Of a stretch of 41,929 bases of DNA, positions 25,496-33,587 are shown piece after piece. The notes beneath the pieces are model-generated. The model had not been told where the DNA came from, ran no database searches, and saw only the letters and a list, made by a program, of their open reading frames with translations. The DNA is taken from NCBI GenBank assembly GCA_024402095.1, contig JAKSJU010000008.1:1-41929 (forward strand), in the 5' to 3' direction. The position numbers were made by a program, and so were the translations under genes. How positions within the stretch are numbered: the first letter of the stretch is position 1; every line of letters begins with the position of its first letter. Source of the DNA: Bacteroidales bacterium. Its GTDB lineage: Bacteria > Bacteroidota > Bacteroidia > Bacteroidales > UBA932.

Positions 25496-26916
25496 TTATG
25501 GGAAACAAGTATCTTGATACAAAATTCGTTGACGAAGCAATCAAGTTTGCAGTCGATGCGCATTCAAACACAGAAAGGCGCGGCAAGGGCTTCCCTTATG
25601 TGATACACGTACTTGAGGCAATGGAGATAGTGGCTTCCATTACCAATGACAAGGAGTTGCTCGCGGCCGCCGCTCTCCATGATACTGTCGAAGATACGGA
25701 CGTTACAGTGGAAGAAATCAGATCCCGTTTCGGGGACAGGGTGGCTTCCATCGTTGCAGCTGAGTCGGATCAGTTCGAAACCGGCGTCAGCGAGGAAGAT
25801 AGTTGGAAAGGTCGCAAACAGGCTGCGATCGACCGCCTGGCAGCGGCTTCGCTGGATGCAAAGACGGTCGCACTCGGTGACAAACTCTCAAATATGAGGG
25901 CTATCGCCAGGGATTACAGGCAGCAGGGTGACAAGCTTTGGGATCTTTTCCATGCACCTGGCGGAAAGAAGGATCATGAGTGGCATTACCGTGGCCTTGC
26001 AGCCTCGCTCAAAGATCTTGAGGGCACGGATGCATATGATGAGTTCTGCGGTGCAATTGAAAAAGTTTTCGGCCACAATGAACCGGAACTGATAGATATG
26101 GCTGATTATGAGGAGAGCGGAGACGGATTCACAGCCATCAGTTACAACCATAGGGATGGTGAGAGAATGATCAAGCTTTACGCAGGATTCATTCCTGAGG
26201 CAGTGCCTAGACGCGAATTGAAGGTAGCGAATTCTGTTGCAGACCTGGGCCTGCCGACGCCGGCTGCTCTCAGAATGGTTACTGACGGAACACGCATCGG
26301 TGTGGAATTCGTCAGAGTCAAGAATAAAAAATCATACGCAAGGCTAATCTCCCAGGAACCGGAGAACCTTGAGATGTACTCCAGGGAGTTTGCAAGATTC
26401 TGTCGGACACTGAATGAAACCAAGTGTGACACTTCCGTCTTCAAGCCTGCAAGAATGCGCTTCCAGGCTGCAATCGCAAACGTTGACGGTTACACGGAGG
26501 AGCAGAAGAAAAAGATGTTCGCATTTATCGACAGCATCCCGGTGAAGGACACCTGTGTTCATGGTGACATGCATATCGGAAACGTGCTGGTCGCAGACGG
26601 AAAGAAATACTGGATTGATTTATCCGATTTCGGATACGATGATCCGCGTTTCGATCTGGGAATGTTCTATATGACCAGTTATTGTATCCATGATGACGCT
26701 CTGTCCGACAAGCTGTTCCATATCAACGCCGAGCAGCAGTGCAGAGTCTGGGATTATTTCGCTGACGAGTATTTCGGGCACAGATACACCAAGGAGGAAA
26801 TCCGCGAAATGATAATGCCTTTCGCGGCCCTGTATATGGTGCATTTCCTGTCAATGGGAATCAAGGATTACCCTGTAATGAAAGAATATATTAACAAATA
26901 CCTTTTGGAAAAGTAA
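25492..26916 (+). CDS. Fusion of RelA/SpoT-type HD hydrolase and aminoglycoside-phosphotransferase-like kinase
   Basis: The N-terminal half (residues 1 to about 195) is an HD domain of the alarmone hydrolase type: IHVLEAME (H39), LLAAAALHDTVEDTDVTVEE (H63, D64, E67, D68), FGDRVASIVAAES and ALGDKLSNMRAI (D130). All metal and catalytic positions expected for (p)ppGpp hydrolysis are present. The C-terminal half (about 205-474) is an APH/choline-kinase-like domain: RMIKLYAGF (K228), CVHGDMHIGNVLV (D359, N364) and YWIDLSDFGYDDPRFDLGMF (D376 or D379). I do not know a characterised protein with this pairing. The substrate of the kinase is unknown; a small molecule or a nucleotide is more likely than protein. 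It is coupled to the synthetase upstream (4-base overlap) and the ATPase downstream (1-base overlap). Confidence 0.87.
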   Translation: MIMGNKYLDTKFVDEAIKFAVDAHSNTERRGKGFPYVIHVLEAMEIVASITNDKELLAAAALHDTVEDTDVTVEEIRSRFGDRVASIVAAESDQFETGVSEEDSWKGRKQAAIDRLAAASLDAKTVALGDKLSNMRAIARDYRQQGDKLWDLFHAPGGKKDHEWHYRGLAASLKDLEGTDAYDEFCGAIEKVFGHNEPELIDMADYEESGDGFTAISYNHRDGERMIKLYAGFIPEAVPRRELKVANSVADLGLPTPAALRMVTDGTRIGVEFVRVKNKKSYARLISQEPENLEMYSREFARFCRTLNETKCDTSVFKPARMRFQAAIANVDGYTEEQKKKMFAFIDSIPVKDTCVHGDMHIGNVLVADGKKYWIDLSDFGYDDPRFDLGMFYMTSYCIHDDALSDKLFHINAEQQCRVWDYFADEYFGHRYTKEEIREMIMPFAALYMVHFLSMGIKDYPVMKEYINKYLLEK

Positions 26917-27305
26917 TGAAAAAAAGATTCGATCCTATCGAAGGTAGGAATGCTGACATTATCGAATGCCTGATGTCATGCGAAGAGGTTATGTCGATTG
27001 CAGATGATCTGCAGTTCAAGGTTCGTCTATGTGTCGAGGAAGTTGAGGAAAACATCCTTTCTTATTCCGGCTCCACCTGGGTGGATGTATGGGCAGAGAA
27101 AAACGGAGAATTCCTTGAAATCGGCTTCCGTGACGGTGGAGTGGAATTCGATCCTCTTGCAAAACCGGATCCTGACATCAACGCACCATTGGAGGAACGT
27201 AATGTCGGAGGCCTCGGAATCTTCCTCTGCAAGCAGATGATGAATGTGCTTGACTATCATTTTGAGGATGGCTGCAATGTATTCATAATGAAACTTAAGT
27301 GTTAG
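26916..27305 (+). CDS. RsbW/SpoIIAB-like ATPase (HATPase_c anti-sigma-factor or serine kinase type)
   Basis: Stand-alone GHKL ATPase of 129 residues. The N box lies in LCVEEVEENILSYSG (E42, N46), the G1 box in FRDGGVEFDPLAKP (D73, G75) and the G2 box in RNVGGLGIFLCKQMMNVLDY. This is the order and size of RsbW and SpoIIAB, which phosphorylate a STAS partner and bind a target protein when the partner is phosphorylated. Such a STAS partner and its PP2C phosphatase lie further along the same operon. No sigma factor is encoded, so the bound target may be one of the alarmone enzymes upstream (inference). Its ATG shares a base with the preceding stop codon. Confidence 0.88.
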   Translation: MKKRFDPIEGRNADIIECLMSCEEVMSIADDLQFKVRLCVEEVEENILSYSGSTWVDVWAEKNGEFLEIGFRDGGVEFDPLAKPDPDINAPLEERNVGGLGIFLCKQMMNVLDYHFEDGCNVFIMKLKC

Positions 27306-28249
27306 TGAAAAGACTGATTTCAATATTCCTCGCTTTGTCATTGGTGACAAGCGCGATGGCACAGAAACTGACATTCATGCCTCAGTGGACACCGCAGGCA
27401 CAGTTTGCCGGCTTCTATATGGCGCAGGAGATGGGATTCTATGCACAGGAAGGTCTTGATGTTGAGATACTTCATATCAAGGCAAATTCTACCGAATCCA
27501 TTCTCACCCAGCTGGTCAGCGGAAAAGTCCAGATTGCGGGCCAGCAGCTCCTGCAGTCCATCATCGCACGTTCCGACGGACAGAAGATATTGAATGTGAT
27601 GCAGATTACCCAGAAGAGTGGTCTGTGGTGCGTCTCGCACACACCTGTTTCAAAGCCTGAAGATCTTCAGGGAATGAAAATCGGCAAGTGGAAGTCCGGC
27701 TATTCCGAGTTCTGCGATATGTTGGAGACATATAACAACCTGCATATCAATTGGGTGCCGTTCATCAACGGAATCAATCTGTATGTGTACGGAGCTGTCG
27801 ATGCCACTTTGTGTTACAGCTTCAGTGAATATATTGCCCTTCAGCTCGCAATCGGAGACATTCCGGACAATCAGGTGCTTAAATTTTCCGACTTCGGCTA
27901 TGAATGTCCTGAGGACGGCCTGTATGTGACTGAAGAGTATTATGCCCAGAACAAGGACGCAGTCGACAAGTTCGTGCGTGCCAGCAAGAAGGGTTGGGAA
28001 TATGCCCGCACCCATAAGAAGCAGACACTGGAAGTCGTAATGCGGATCTGCAGCGAGAATCATATAGTTACGAACAGGGCGATGCAGGAAAGGATGCTGG
28101 ACAATTATATCAGTCTTCAGACGAATCCTGCCACAGGAAAGATAGACTTTGCCCCAGTGACTCTGTCTGTCTATAATGACGTAACAAAGGCTTTGCTTGA
28201 GACCGGATATATTGTGAACAAGCCTGAATACAAGGAGGTAATACGATGA
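27305..28249 (+). CDS. Periplasmic NMT1/ThiY-like substrate-binding protein without transporter
   Basis: Predicted periplasmic binding protein. The GTG at 27305, sharing a base with the upstream TAG, gives the signal peptide MKRLISIFLALSLVTSAMAQ; a GTG at 27299 would add two residues. The mature start LTFMPQWTPQAQFAGFYMAQ then EMGFYAQEGLDVEIL is typical of the NMT1 (pyrimidine or aliphatic-sulfonate-like) family, as are LVSGKVQIAGQQLLQSII and DLQGMKIGKWKSGYS. It has 314 residues. No ABC permease or ATPase is nearby. The next gene, overlapping by 4 bases, encodes a membrane phosphatase with a periplasmic Cache domain, so the binding protein may present a ligand to that sensor. The ligand is unknown. 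Confidence 0.85.
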   Translation: MKRLISIFLALSLVTSAMAQKLTFMPQWTPQAQFAGFYMAQEMGFYAQEGLDVEILHIKANSTESILTQLVSGKVQIAGQQLLQSIIARSDGQKILNVMQITQKSGLWCVSHTPVSKPEDLQGMKIGKWKSGYSEFCDMLETYNNLHINWVPFINGINLYVYGAVDATLCYSFSEYIALQLAIGDIPDNQVLKFSDFGYECPEDGLYVTEEYYAQNKDAVDKFVRASKKGWEYARTHKKQTLEVVMRICSENHIVTNRAMQERMLDNYISLQTNPATGKIDFAPVTLSVYNDVTKALLETGYIVNKPEYKEVIR

Positions 28250-30135
28250 AAAGGCAAAAGTCATTCTCTACAAGACTGAGTCTCAATATACTCTTTGTCA
28301 CTTCAGTCCTTTTCCTACTGGCAATCGGCGTTGCGTCATTGTCGGCTCATCTGCTCATTGCGGATGAGGCGGAGAATTCGGCAGGGCATCTTCTCGATGC
28401 TACGATTACGAAGATAGAGAAATCGCTGATGGAAATCGAGGCTGCAGTTCAGGTTACGGCCTGGGTTGCAGACGAGCAGAAGAGCAACAAGGATTATCTA
28501 TATGAGATGACCAGGGCGGTGGTGGAAAAGACGGATAAGATTCAGGGCTGTGCCATCGCTTTCGCTCCGTATTATTTTGAAGGGGAATATTATTTCTCTC
28601 CATACTCAAGCAGGGATTCGCAGACAGGAGAAATCCAGACCATCCAGTTGGGTAATCCGTCCTATGACTATTTCTATATGGACTGGTTTCAGATACCGTT
28701 CCTCAGTGGAAATCCTTGCTGGAGCGAGCCTTATTTTGACGAAGGGGGCGGGCGTTTCTATATGACCACATACTCATATCCTATCAAGGATAGTGAGGGG
28801 AACGTTATTGCGGTTGTGACCGCTGACGTCAATATTGAATGGATAGCCGACATTCTCGAATCTGTCCGTCCGTATAATTCATCCCACGTGTCTCTTGTCA
28901 GCCGTAGCGGAGCGTACATCAATATTGACAGCGGAAGCAGCATGATAGGCGAGACGGTTTATTCGACACTGGCATATGTCGATGACGACGATGACGACAT
29001 TGATTCGCTTGTGATGAGTATGATGAGCGGTACCAGGGGAACGAGAAAGTATTCCCGTGGATCCAATATGTCATTCGCCGTTTTCGGCCCTCTGGCAAAT
29101 GGTTGGATACTTTCCATTTCCTGCGATTACAGGGAAGTGCTTGCAAGAACGTCAAAGATGCAGATTATCCTTATCTTCATCGCGCTGATAGGCCTTCTTC
29201 TGATTTTCATATCATGCTACTCGATCATCAAGAAACTGACAAGGCCTCTTGTCAAGTTCTCTGAATCGGCAAGACAGATAGCCAAGGGCGATTTCAATAC
29301 AGTGCTCCCTGAAATAAAGTCGGAAGATGAAATCAGACAGTTGAGAGACGCGTTCGATGATATGCAGCACTCTCTCAACGAGTATATTGAAAATCTCAAG
29401 AAGACGATGGCTACGAATGAGCGTTTCTCAAGCGAGCTCAATGTGGCCAGCAGGATTCAGATGGCGATGCTGCCGAAGGATTTCCCTAAGCATGAACGCT
29501 TTGACCTTTGCGCATTGCTGAAACCTGCCAAGGAAGTCGGCGGAGATCTCTATGACTTTTTGCAGAAGGAAGACAAACTGTATTTTGCTGTCGGCGACGT
29601 ATCCGGGAAAGGTGTTCCGGCCTCTATGTTCATGGCTATCACCAGGGCGGCATTCCACTTCCTGGCGAATATGGGTATCGAACTTGATGAACTGACCGGT
29701 ACTCTCAACAATGCAGTGTGCGAGGGAAATGATACGGGGATGTTCGTGACCATGTTCATCGGCTGTGTCGACCTTAAGACAGGAGAGTTCAAATACTGCA
29801 ATGCGGGACACAATCCTGTTGTTGTAAATGGAGAATTCCTCGATGTCAAACCTAACATCGCTCTCGGACTGTTCCCTGGATTCAAGTTCCAGATGCAGAC
29901 CGGTAGACTTGAATCCGGTGCTCACGTTATCCTTTATACAGACGGTGTCACTGAAGCGGAGCGCTCTGACAAGCAGCAGTTCGGTGATTCAGCCCTGCTT
30001 GACTGGGCCAAGTCTCATGCAGGACTTGCTACACAGAAGGAGGCCTGCTGCAATCTCCTCGATACTGTTCATATTTTTACAGAAGGGAATGAGCAGAATG
30101 ATGATATAACAATTATGACTTTGAAAATAAAATAA
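28246..30135 (+). CDS. Membrane sensor phosphatase: Cache, HAMP and SpoIIE/PP2C domains
   Basis: Predicted RsbU/RsbP-like serine phosphatase. Membrane segments at about residues 14-35 and 305-327 enclose a periplasmic double-Cache region with YFYMDWFQIPFLSGNPCWSE, FYMTTYSYPIKDSEGNVI and a run of six aspartates (AYVDDDDDDIDSL). A HAMP domain (KKLTRPLVKFSESARQIA) and a coiled-coil linker (SELNVASRIQMAMLPKDFP) lead to the PP2C domain: LLKPAKEVGGDLYDFL, FAVGDVSGKGVPASMFM, YCNAGHNPVVV, ILYTDGVTEAERSD and NDDITIMTLKIK, with all metal-binding aspartates. The length is 629 residues. It should dephosphorylate the STAS protein encoded next and may take its signal from the NMT1-like protein. Confidence 0.93.
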   Translation: MKRQKSFSTRLSLNILFVTSVLFLLAIGVASLSAHLLIADEAENSAGHLLDATITKIEKSLMEIEAAVQVTAWVADEQKSNKDYLYEMTRAVVEKTDKIQGCAIAFAPYYFEGEYYFSPYSSRDSQTGEIQTIQLGNPSYDYFYMDWFQIPFLSGNPCWSEPYFDEGGGRFYMTTYSYPIKDSEGNVIAVVTADVNIEWIADILESVRPYNSSHVSLVSRSGAYINIDSGSSMIGETVYSTLAYVDDDDDDIDSLVMSMMSGTRGTRKYSRGSNMSFAVFGPLANGWILSISCDYREVLARTSKMQIILIFIALIGLLLIFISCYSIIKKLTRPLVKFSESARQIAKGDFNTVLPEIKSEDEIRQLRDAFDDMQHSLNEYIENLKKTMATNERFSSELNVASRIQMAMLPKDFPKHERFDLCALLKPAKEVGGDLYDFLQKEDKLYFAVGDVSGKGVPASMFMAITRAAFHFLANMGIELDELTGTLNNAVCEGNDTGMFVTMFIGCVDLKTGEFKYCNAGHNPVVVNGEFLDVKPNIALGLFPGFKFQMQTGRLESGAHVILYTDGVTEAERSDKQQFGDSALLDWAKSHAGLATQKEACCNLLDTVHIFTEGNEQNDDITIMTLKIK

Positions 30136-30157
30136 AGATAAAAAACAGAATATTATT

Positions 30158-30460
30158 ATGGACGTTTCAATTGTAAAAGAAGGCGCTAAGTCGCTTGTTA
30201 AGCTCTCAGGAAGGCTTGACACTACCAATGCTGACAAATTTCAGGCAGACATCACTCCGCTTATGGAGGATCCAAATCCTGACATTGAATTTGATTGCAC
30301 CGATATGGAGTACACTTCAAGCCAGGGACTCCGTATGTTCCTTCTCCTTCAGAAGAGCGTTTCTTCGAAGGGAGGAAAGATGGTTATGAAGGATATGAAG
30401 CCTCAGGTAAAGGAAGTGTTTGAGATTACCGGCTTCTCCAATATCATCAAGATCCTCTAG
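30158..30460 (+). CDS. STAS-domain anti-anti-sigma-factor-like protein (RsbV/SpoIIAA type)
   Basis: A 100-residue single STAS domain beginning MDVSIVKEGAKSLVKLSGRL DTTNADKF. The phosphoacceptor region reads FDCTDMEYTSSQGLRMFLLL; the second serine of TSSQGL matches the position phosphorylated in SpoIIAA and RsbV. It lies 22 bp after the PP2C gene and 5 bp before a tyrosine phosphatase gene. In known partner switches the kinase phosphorylates this protein, the PP2C phosphatase restores it, and the unphosphorylated form traps the kinase and frees the kinase's target. Confidence 0.93.
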   Translation: MDVSIVKEGAKSLVKLSGRLDTTNADKFQADITPLMEDPNPDIEFDCTDMEYTSSQGLRMFLLLQKSVSSKGGKMVMKDMKPQVKEVFEITGFSNIIKIL

Positions 30461-30465
30461 TATTC

Positions 30466-31275
30466 TTGGACTATAGCTTCAAGACTCAGGGCATTGGTTT
30501 GAACACTGTAATCAATGCCCGTGAGCTGGGCGGGTATGTCCTTCCTGACGGAAGCAGAATCAAGCATGGCCTTCTCTTGAGGGGAGGCGCGCTTGACGAG
30601 GCTTCGGATGGGGATTTGGCCCTCCTGTCGGAAAAATTCAGAGTAAAAAGAATCTTCGATTTCCGCACAAGCGGTGAAGTTGGATATGCTCCTGACAAGT
30701 ATTTGCCGGGAGCCGATTATGTGTGGATGCCTGCTTTTGATGAAGAAAGCAATATGATGGAGCAGGTGTCGCTTCCGAAAGAAGCATACCGTGACCTCAA
30801 GGGCTGGCTTTCTGTAAATGCATGGAGAGAGGATGTACAGCGGGTTGCACGTGAGATGTATCCGTCAATGATGTCCAGCAGCTTTACCCGGGTCCAGTAT
30901 TCAGGTTTCCTTCACAATATCCTGGATACTACGGACGGAGCGGTGTACTGGCATTGCTCTCAGGGGAAGGACCGCACCGGTTTCGGCGCTGCCGTGCTTC
31001 TTGCCGCGCTTGGAGCTGATATGGATCTGATAATGCATGACTACGAGATATCCAACGAATTCTATGTCAAGGATGTTCAGGAAGCATACAGCCACGTCAG
31101 CACTGACGCGGAAAAAGAGGCTATCCTGACTTTTGTCGGAGTGAACAGGAAATATTTCCGCGGAGCTCTGAATATGCTCGAGGAGGAATGCGGCTCAATG
31201 ATGGGATTCGTACAGAAACAGCTCAATCTCACGGACGGGGATATCAGAATTCTTCGGGAAAGATATCTCGAATAA
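30466..31275 (+). CDS. Tyrosine-protein-phosphatase-like protein with a TTG start
   Basis: Cytosolic phosphatase of the Y_phosphatase3 type, without a signal peptide. The N-terminal segment GLNTVINARELGGYVLPDGS then IKHGLLLRGGALDE and the P-loop VYWHCSQGKDRTGFGAAVLL (C164, R170) are clear. The family includes phosphotyrosine, phosphoserine and phosphoinositide phosphatases, so the substrate is open. The only usable start is TTG at 30466: the frame is open upstream only to a stop at 30420-30422 and contains no ATG or GTG there, and the next ATG would delete the conserved N-terminus. It is last in the operon, and its final 32 bases overlap the 3' end of convergent argH. Confidence 0.87.
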   Translation: MDYSFKTQGIGLNTVINARELGGYVLPDGSRIKHGLLLRGGALDEASDGDLALLSEKFRVKRIFDFRTSGEVGYAPDKYLPGADYVWMPAFDEESNMMEQVSLPKEAYRDLKGWLSVNAWREDVQRVAREMYPSMMSSSFTRVQYSGFLHNILDTTDGAVYWHCSQGKDRTGFGAAVLLAALGADMDLIMHDYEISNEFYVKDVQEAYSHVSTDAEKEAILTFVGVNRKYFRGALNMLEEECGSMMGFVQKQLNLTDGDIRILRERYLE

Positions 31276-32551
31276 CGGCATCCATCCTTTCCTTTATCCT
31301 GTCATTGCACAGATTGCCGATGGAGCCCTCATGGGTATGATGCAGTTCTCCCTTGAACTCGAATACTCCGTCAAGTATATCCTTGCCTACTTTTTTATAA
31401 GCATCCCTGAACGGCATGCCTTCGGCTGTGAGACGGTTTACCTCCTCCACGCTGAAGGCAGTCCTGTATTTCGGGTCATCCATCAGACCTTCCTTTACCG
31501 ACATGTTGCTTATTGCGAAGACAGCTATATCCAGGCAGTCATCAAGTTCTCCGAATACAGGCAGGTATGCCTCTTTGAGTATCTGCATATCCCTGAAATA
31601 GCCTGAAGGGAGGTTGGATGTTATCAATTTTATGGTTTCAGGAACTCCGCAGATCTTGTTGCAGTGTGCCCGGATGAGTTCGAATACGTCAGGATTCTTC
31701 TTGTGAGGCATTATGCTCGAGCCTGTAGTCAGCTCATTCGGAAGACTGATGAAGCCGAAATTCTGGCTGTTGAACAAGCAGCAGTCTGCGGCCAGCCTTC
31801 CAAGAGTTTCCGCAATGCAGGAGAGGGCGAACGCTGTCTCGCGTTCAAGTTTGCCTCTACCCAACTGTGCAGCGACAGAATTGAACACCATGCTTTCAAA
31901 TCCCAACAGCTCTGTCGTCTTCTGCCGGTCCAGCGGTGCGGAGGAACCATAGCCTGCTGCTGATCCGAGAGGGTTGCGATCGGCAATCCTGAGCGCAGCA
32001 GAAAGCATCTGCAGATCGTCGGACAAGGTCTCTGCATATGCTCCGAACCAGAGTCCGAACGAAGACGGCATCGCAACCTGAAGATGGGTATATCCCGGCA
32101 TCAGGACATTCTTATATTTTTCTGATGCCTCCATGAGGGCATCGAAAAGAGCTTTGACCTTGTGGGCGGTCTTCTTGATTCCGGCACGGGTGAAGAGCTT
32201 GATATCAAGCAGAACCTGATCGTTCCTTGACCTTCCCGTGTGGACTTTTTTCCCGAGGTCCCCCAACTTTTCGGTAAGCATGAACTCTACCTGGGAGTGA
32301 ACGTCTTCCATGTCGTCATCGATGCTGAAACTTCCGTCTTCCGTTTTCTTGAATATGCTCTCCAATTCGGCAGTGAGTACATCAAGCTCCTCTTTCTTGA
32401 GAAGACCTACGCTTTCCAGCATAGTAATGTGGGCTATCGTCCCCCGGATGTCATATGGAGCAAGAAGGAGGTCAAGCTCCCTGTCCTTGCCTACGGTGAA
32501 TTTGTCTATCTTCTCGTTGACGTTGAATCCCTTGTCCCAAAGTTTTGCCAT
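31244..32551 (-). CDS. argH: Argininosuccinate lyase
   Basis: Splits argininosuccinate to arginine and fumarate, the last step of the pathway. The superfamily signature TTGSSIMPHKKNPDVFELIR is present, with VEFMLTEKLGDLGKKVHTGR, SRNDQVLLDIKLF, PGYTHLQVAMPSSFGLWF and GSAAGYGSSAPLDRQ. The length is 435 residues, a little shorter than the 450-465 of many enzymes. It is the last gene of the arginine operon, 4 bp after the deacylase. Confidence 0.96.
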   Translation of the reverse strand: MAKLWDKGFNVNEKIDKFTVGKDRELDLLLAPYDIRGTIAHITMLESVGLLKKEELDVLTAELESIFKKTEDGSFSIDDDMEDVHSQVEFMLTEKLGDLGKKVHTGRSRNDQVLLDIKLFTRAGIKKTAHKVKALFDALMEASEKYKNVLMPGYTHLQVAMPSSFGLWFGAYAETLSDDLQMLSAALRIADRNPLGSAAGYGSSAPLDRQKTTELLGFESMVFNSVAAQLGRGKLERETAFALSCIAETLGRLAADCCLFNSQNFGFISLPNELTTGSSIMPHKKNPDVFELIRAHCNKICGVPETIKLITSNLPSGYFRDMQILKEAYLPVFGELDDCLDIAVFAISNMSVKEGLMDDPKYRTAFSVEEVNRLTAEGMPFRDAYKKVGKDILDGVFEFKGELHHTHEGSIGNLCNDRIKERMDAVIRDIFPEEF

Positions 32552-32555
32552 ATTG

Positions 32556-33587
32556 CTATAGTGTTAATCCGTCAAGGAGCCTGAAATATATGTCAGCTCC
32601 CTGCTCTATTTCTGATATCTTGATGAATTCGTCGGCTGTATGTGAGCGGGATGATTCTCCCGGACCGATTTTGATGGTGGTGAAAGGACATACGGACTGA
32701 TTGCTGGTGGTAGGGGAGCCGAAAGTACCAAGCCCCAGGGATAGGCCTCTCCGGACGATAGGGTGACCGGTGTCTATCCATGCCCCGTTATGACGGGTGG
32801 ATCTTGGCTTGAATTCGCAGCTTACGTGTTCTTTTATTATGTCAAGTATGTCCAGATTGCTGTAGATGCCGTTGCCCCTGATGTCAACCACAAAATCACA
32901 GCGGTCAGGCACCACATTGTGCTGACTGCCGGCATTTATCTGAGTGACGCTCATCTTGACCTCCCCGCAGAATTCCGAGACTTTCTCGAACTTGTAGTTG
33001 CGGAACCAATCGATGTCCTCAAACGCCTTGTATATGGCATTTATCCCTTCGTTCCTGGCTGCATGACCGCTTTTCCCATACGCACTGCAGTCCAGTACCA
33101 TCAAACCCTTTTCCGCTACGGCCATATTCATTCCCGTAGGTTCCCCGATAACGCCCAGGTCTATGTGACCGATATGCGGGAGTATGGCTTCGATGCCTTC
33201 TGTGCCTCCGACCTCTTCCTGAGCTGCCAGCGAGTATATCAGTCTATACGGCTGGGGCTTGGATGCGAGTCTTCTGAATGCTTCCAGCATGGAGACTAGC
33301 GAGGCTCCGTCATCATTGCTTCCCAGCCCATATATGATGTCTCCTTCCTGTTCGGCGCAAAACGGGTCTCTGGTATATCCGGATGCAGGTTTTACCGTAT
33401 CTATGTGGGCGTTGAGAAGGATAGAGGGCTTGTCACTCTCAGTCTCGGACTCAATCCATAGATTGTTCAGAACACGTTTGGGTGCAAAACCTTCAGCCTT
33501 CAGATAAGTCTCAAGAAAATCTGCGGCTTCTTTTTCCTCCCTGCTGAAAGCGGGGATCGATATGAGCTTTTTCAGAAGGTCCGTCAT
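32556..33587 (-). CDS. argE: M20-family N-acyl-ornithine/citrulline deacylase (ArgE-like)
   Basis: Zinc peptidase-family enzyme expected to remove the acyl group from N-acyl-citrulline or N-acyl-ornithine. Metal motifs are ILLNAHIDTVKPA, GLGSNDDGASLVSM, SLAAQEEVGGTEG, and GVIGEPTGMNMAVAEKG; the late histidine lies in SRSHTADEFIKISEIEQGAD. The length is 343 residues. Because the operon encodes an N-acyl-ornithine transcarbamylase, the natural substrate is likely N-acyl-citrulline rather than N-acetylornithine, as in the B. fragilis-type route. It overlaps argB by 4 bases. Confidence 0.88.
   Translation of the reverse strand: MTDLLKKLISIPAFSREEKEAADFLETYLKAEGFAPKRVLNNLWIESETESDKPSILLNAHIDTVKPASGYTRDPFCAEQEGDIIYGLGSNDDGASLVSMLEAFRRLASKPQPYRLIYSLAAQEEVGGTEGIEAILPHIGHIDLGVIGEPTGMNMAVAEKGLMVLDCSAYGKSGHAARNEGINAIYKAFEDIDWFRNYKFEKVSEFCGEVKMSVTQINAGSQHNVVPDRCDFVVDIRGNGIYSNLDILDIIKEHVSCEFKPRSTRHNGAWIDTGHPIVRRGLSLGLGTFGSPTTSNQSVCPFTTIKIGPGESSRSHTADEFIKISEIEQGADIYFRLLDGLTL

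Noticed and set aside
28972..28998. Aspartate run in the Cache domain as a tandem repeat or frameshift hot spot
   Set aside because: The GAT/GAC codons are mixed rather than a simple repeat, and the reading frame is intact on both sides.
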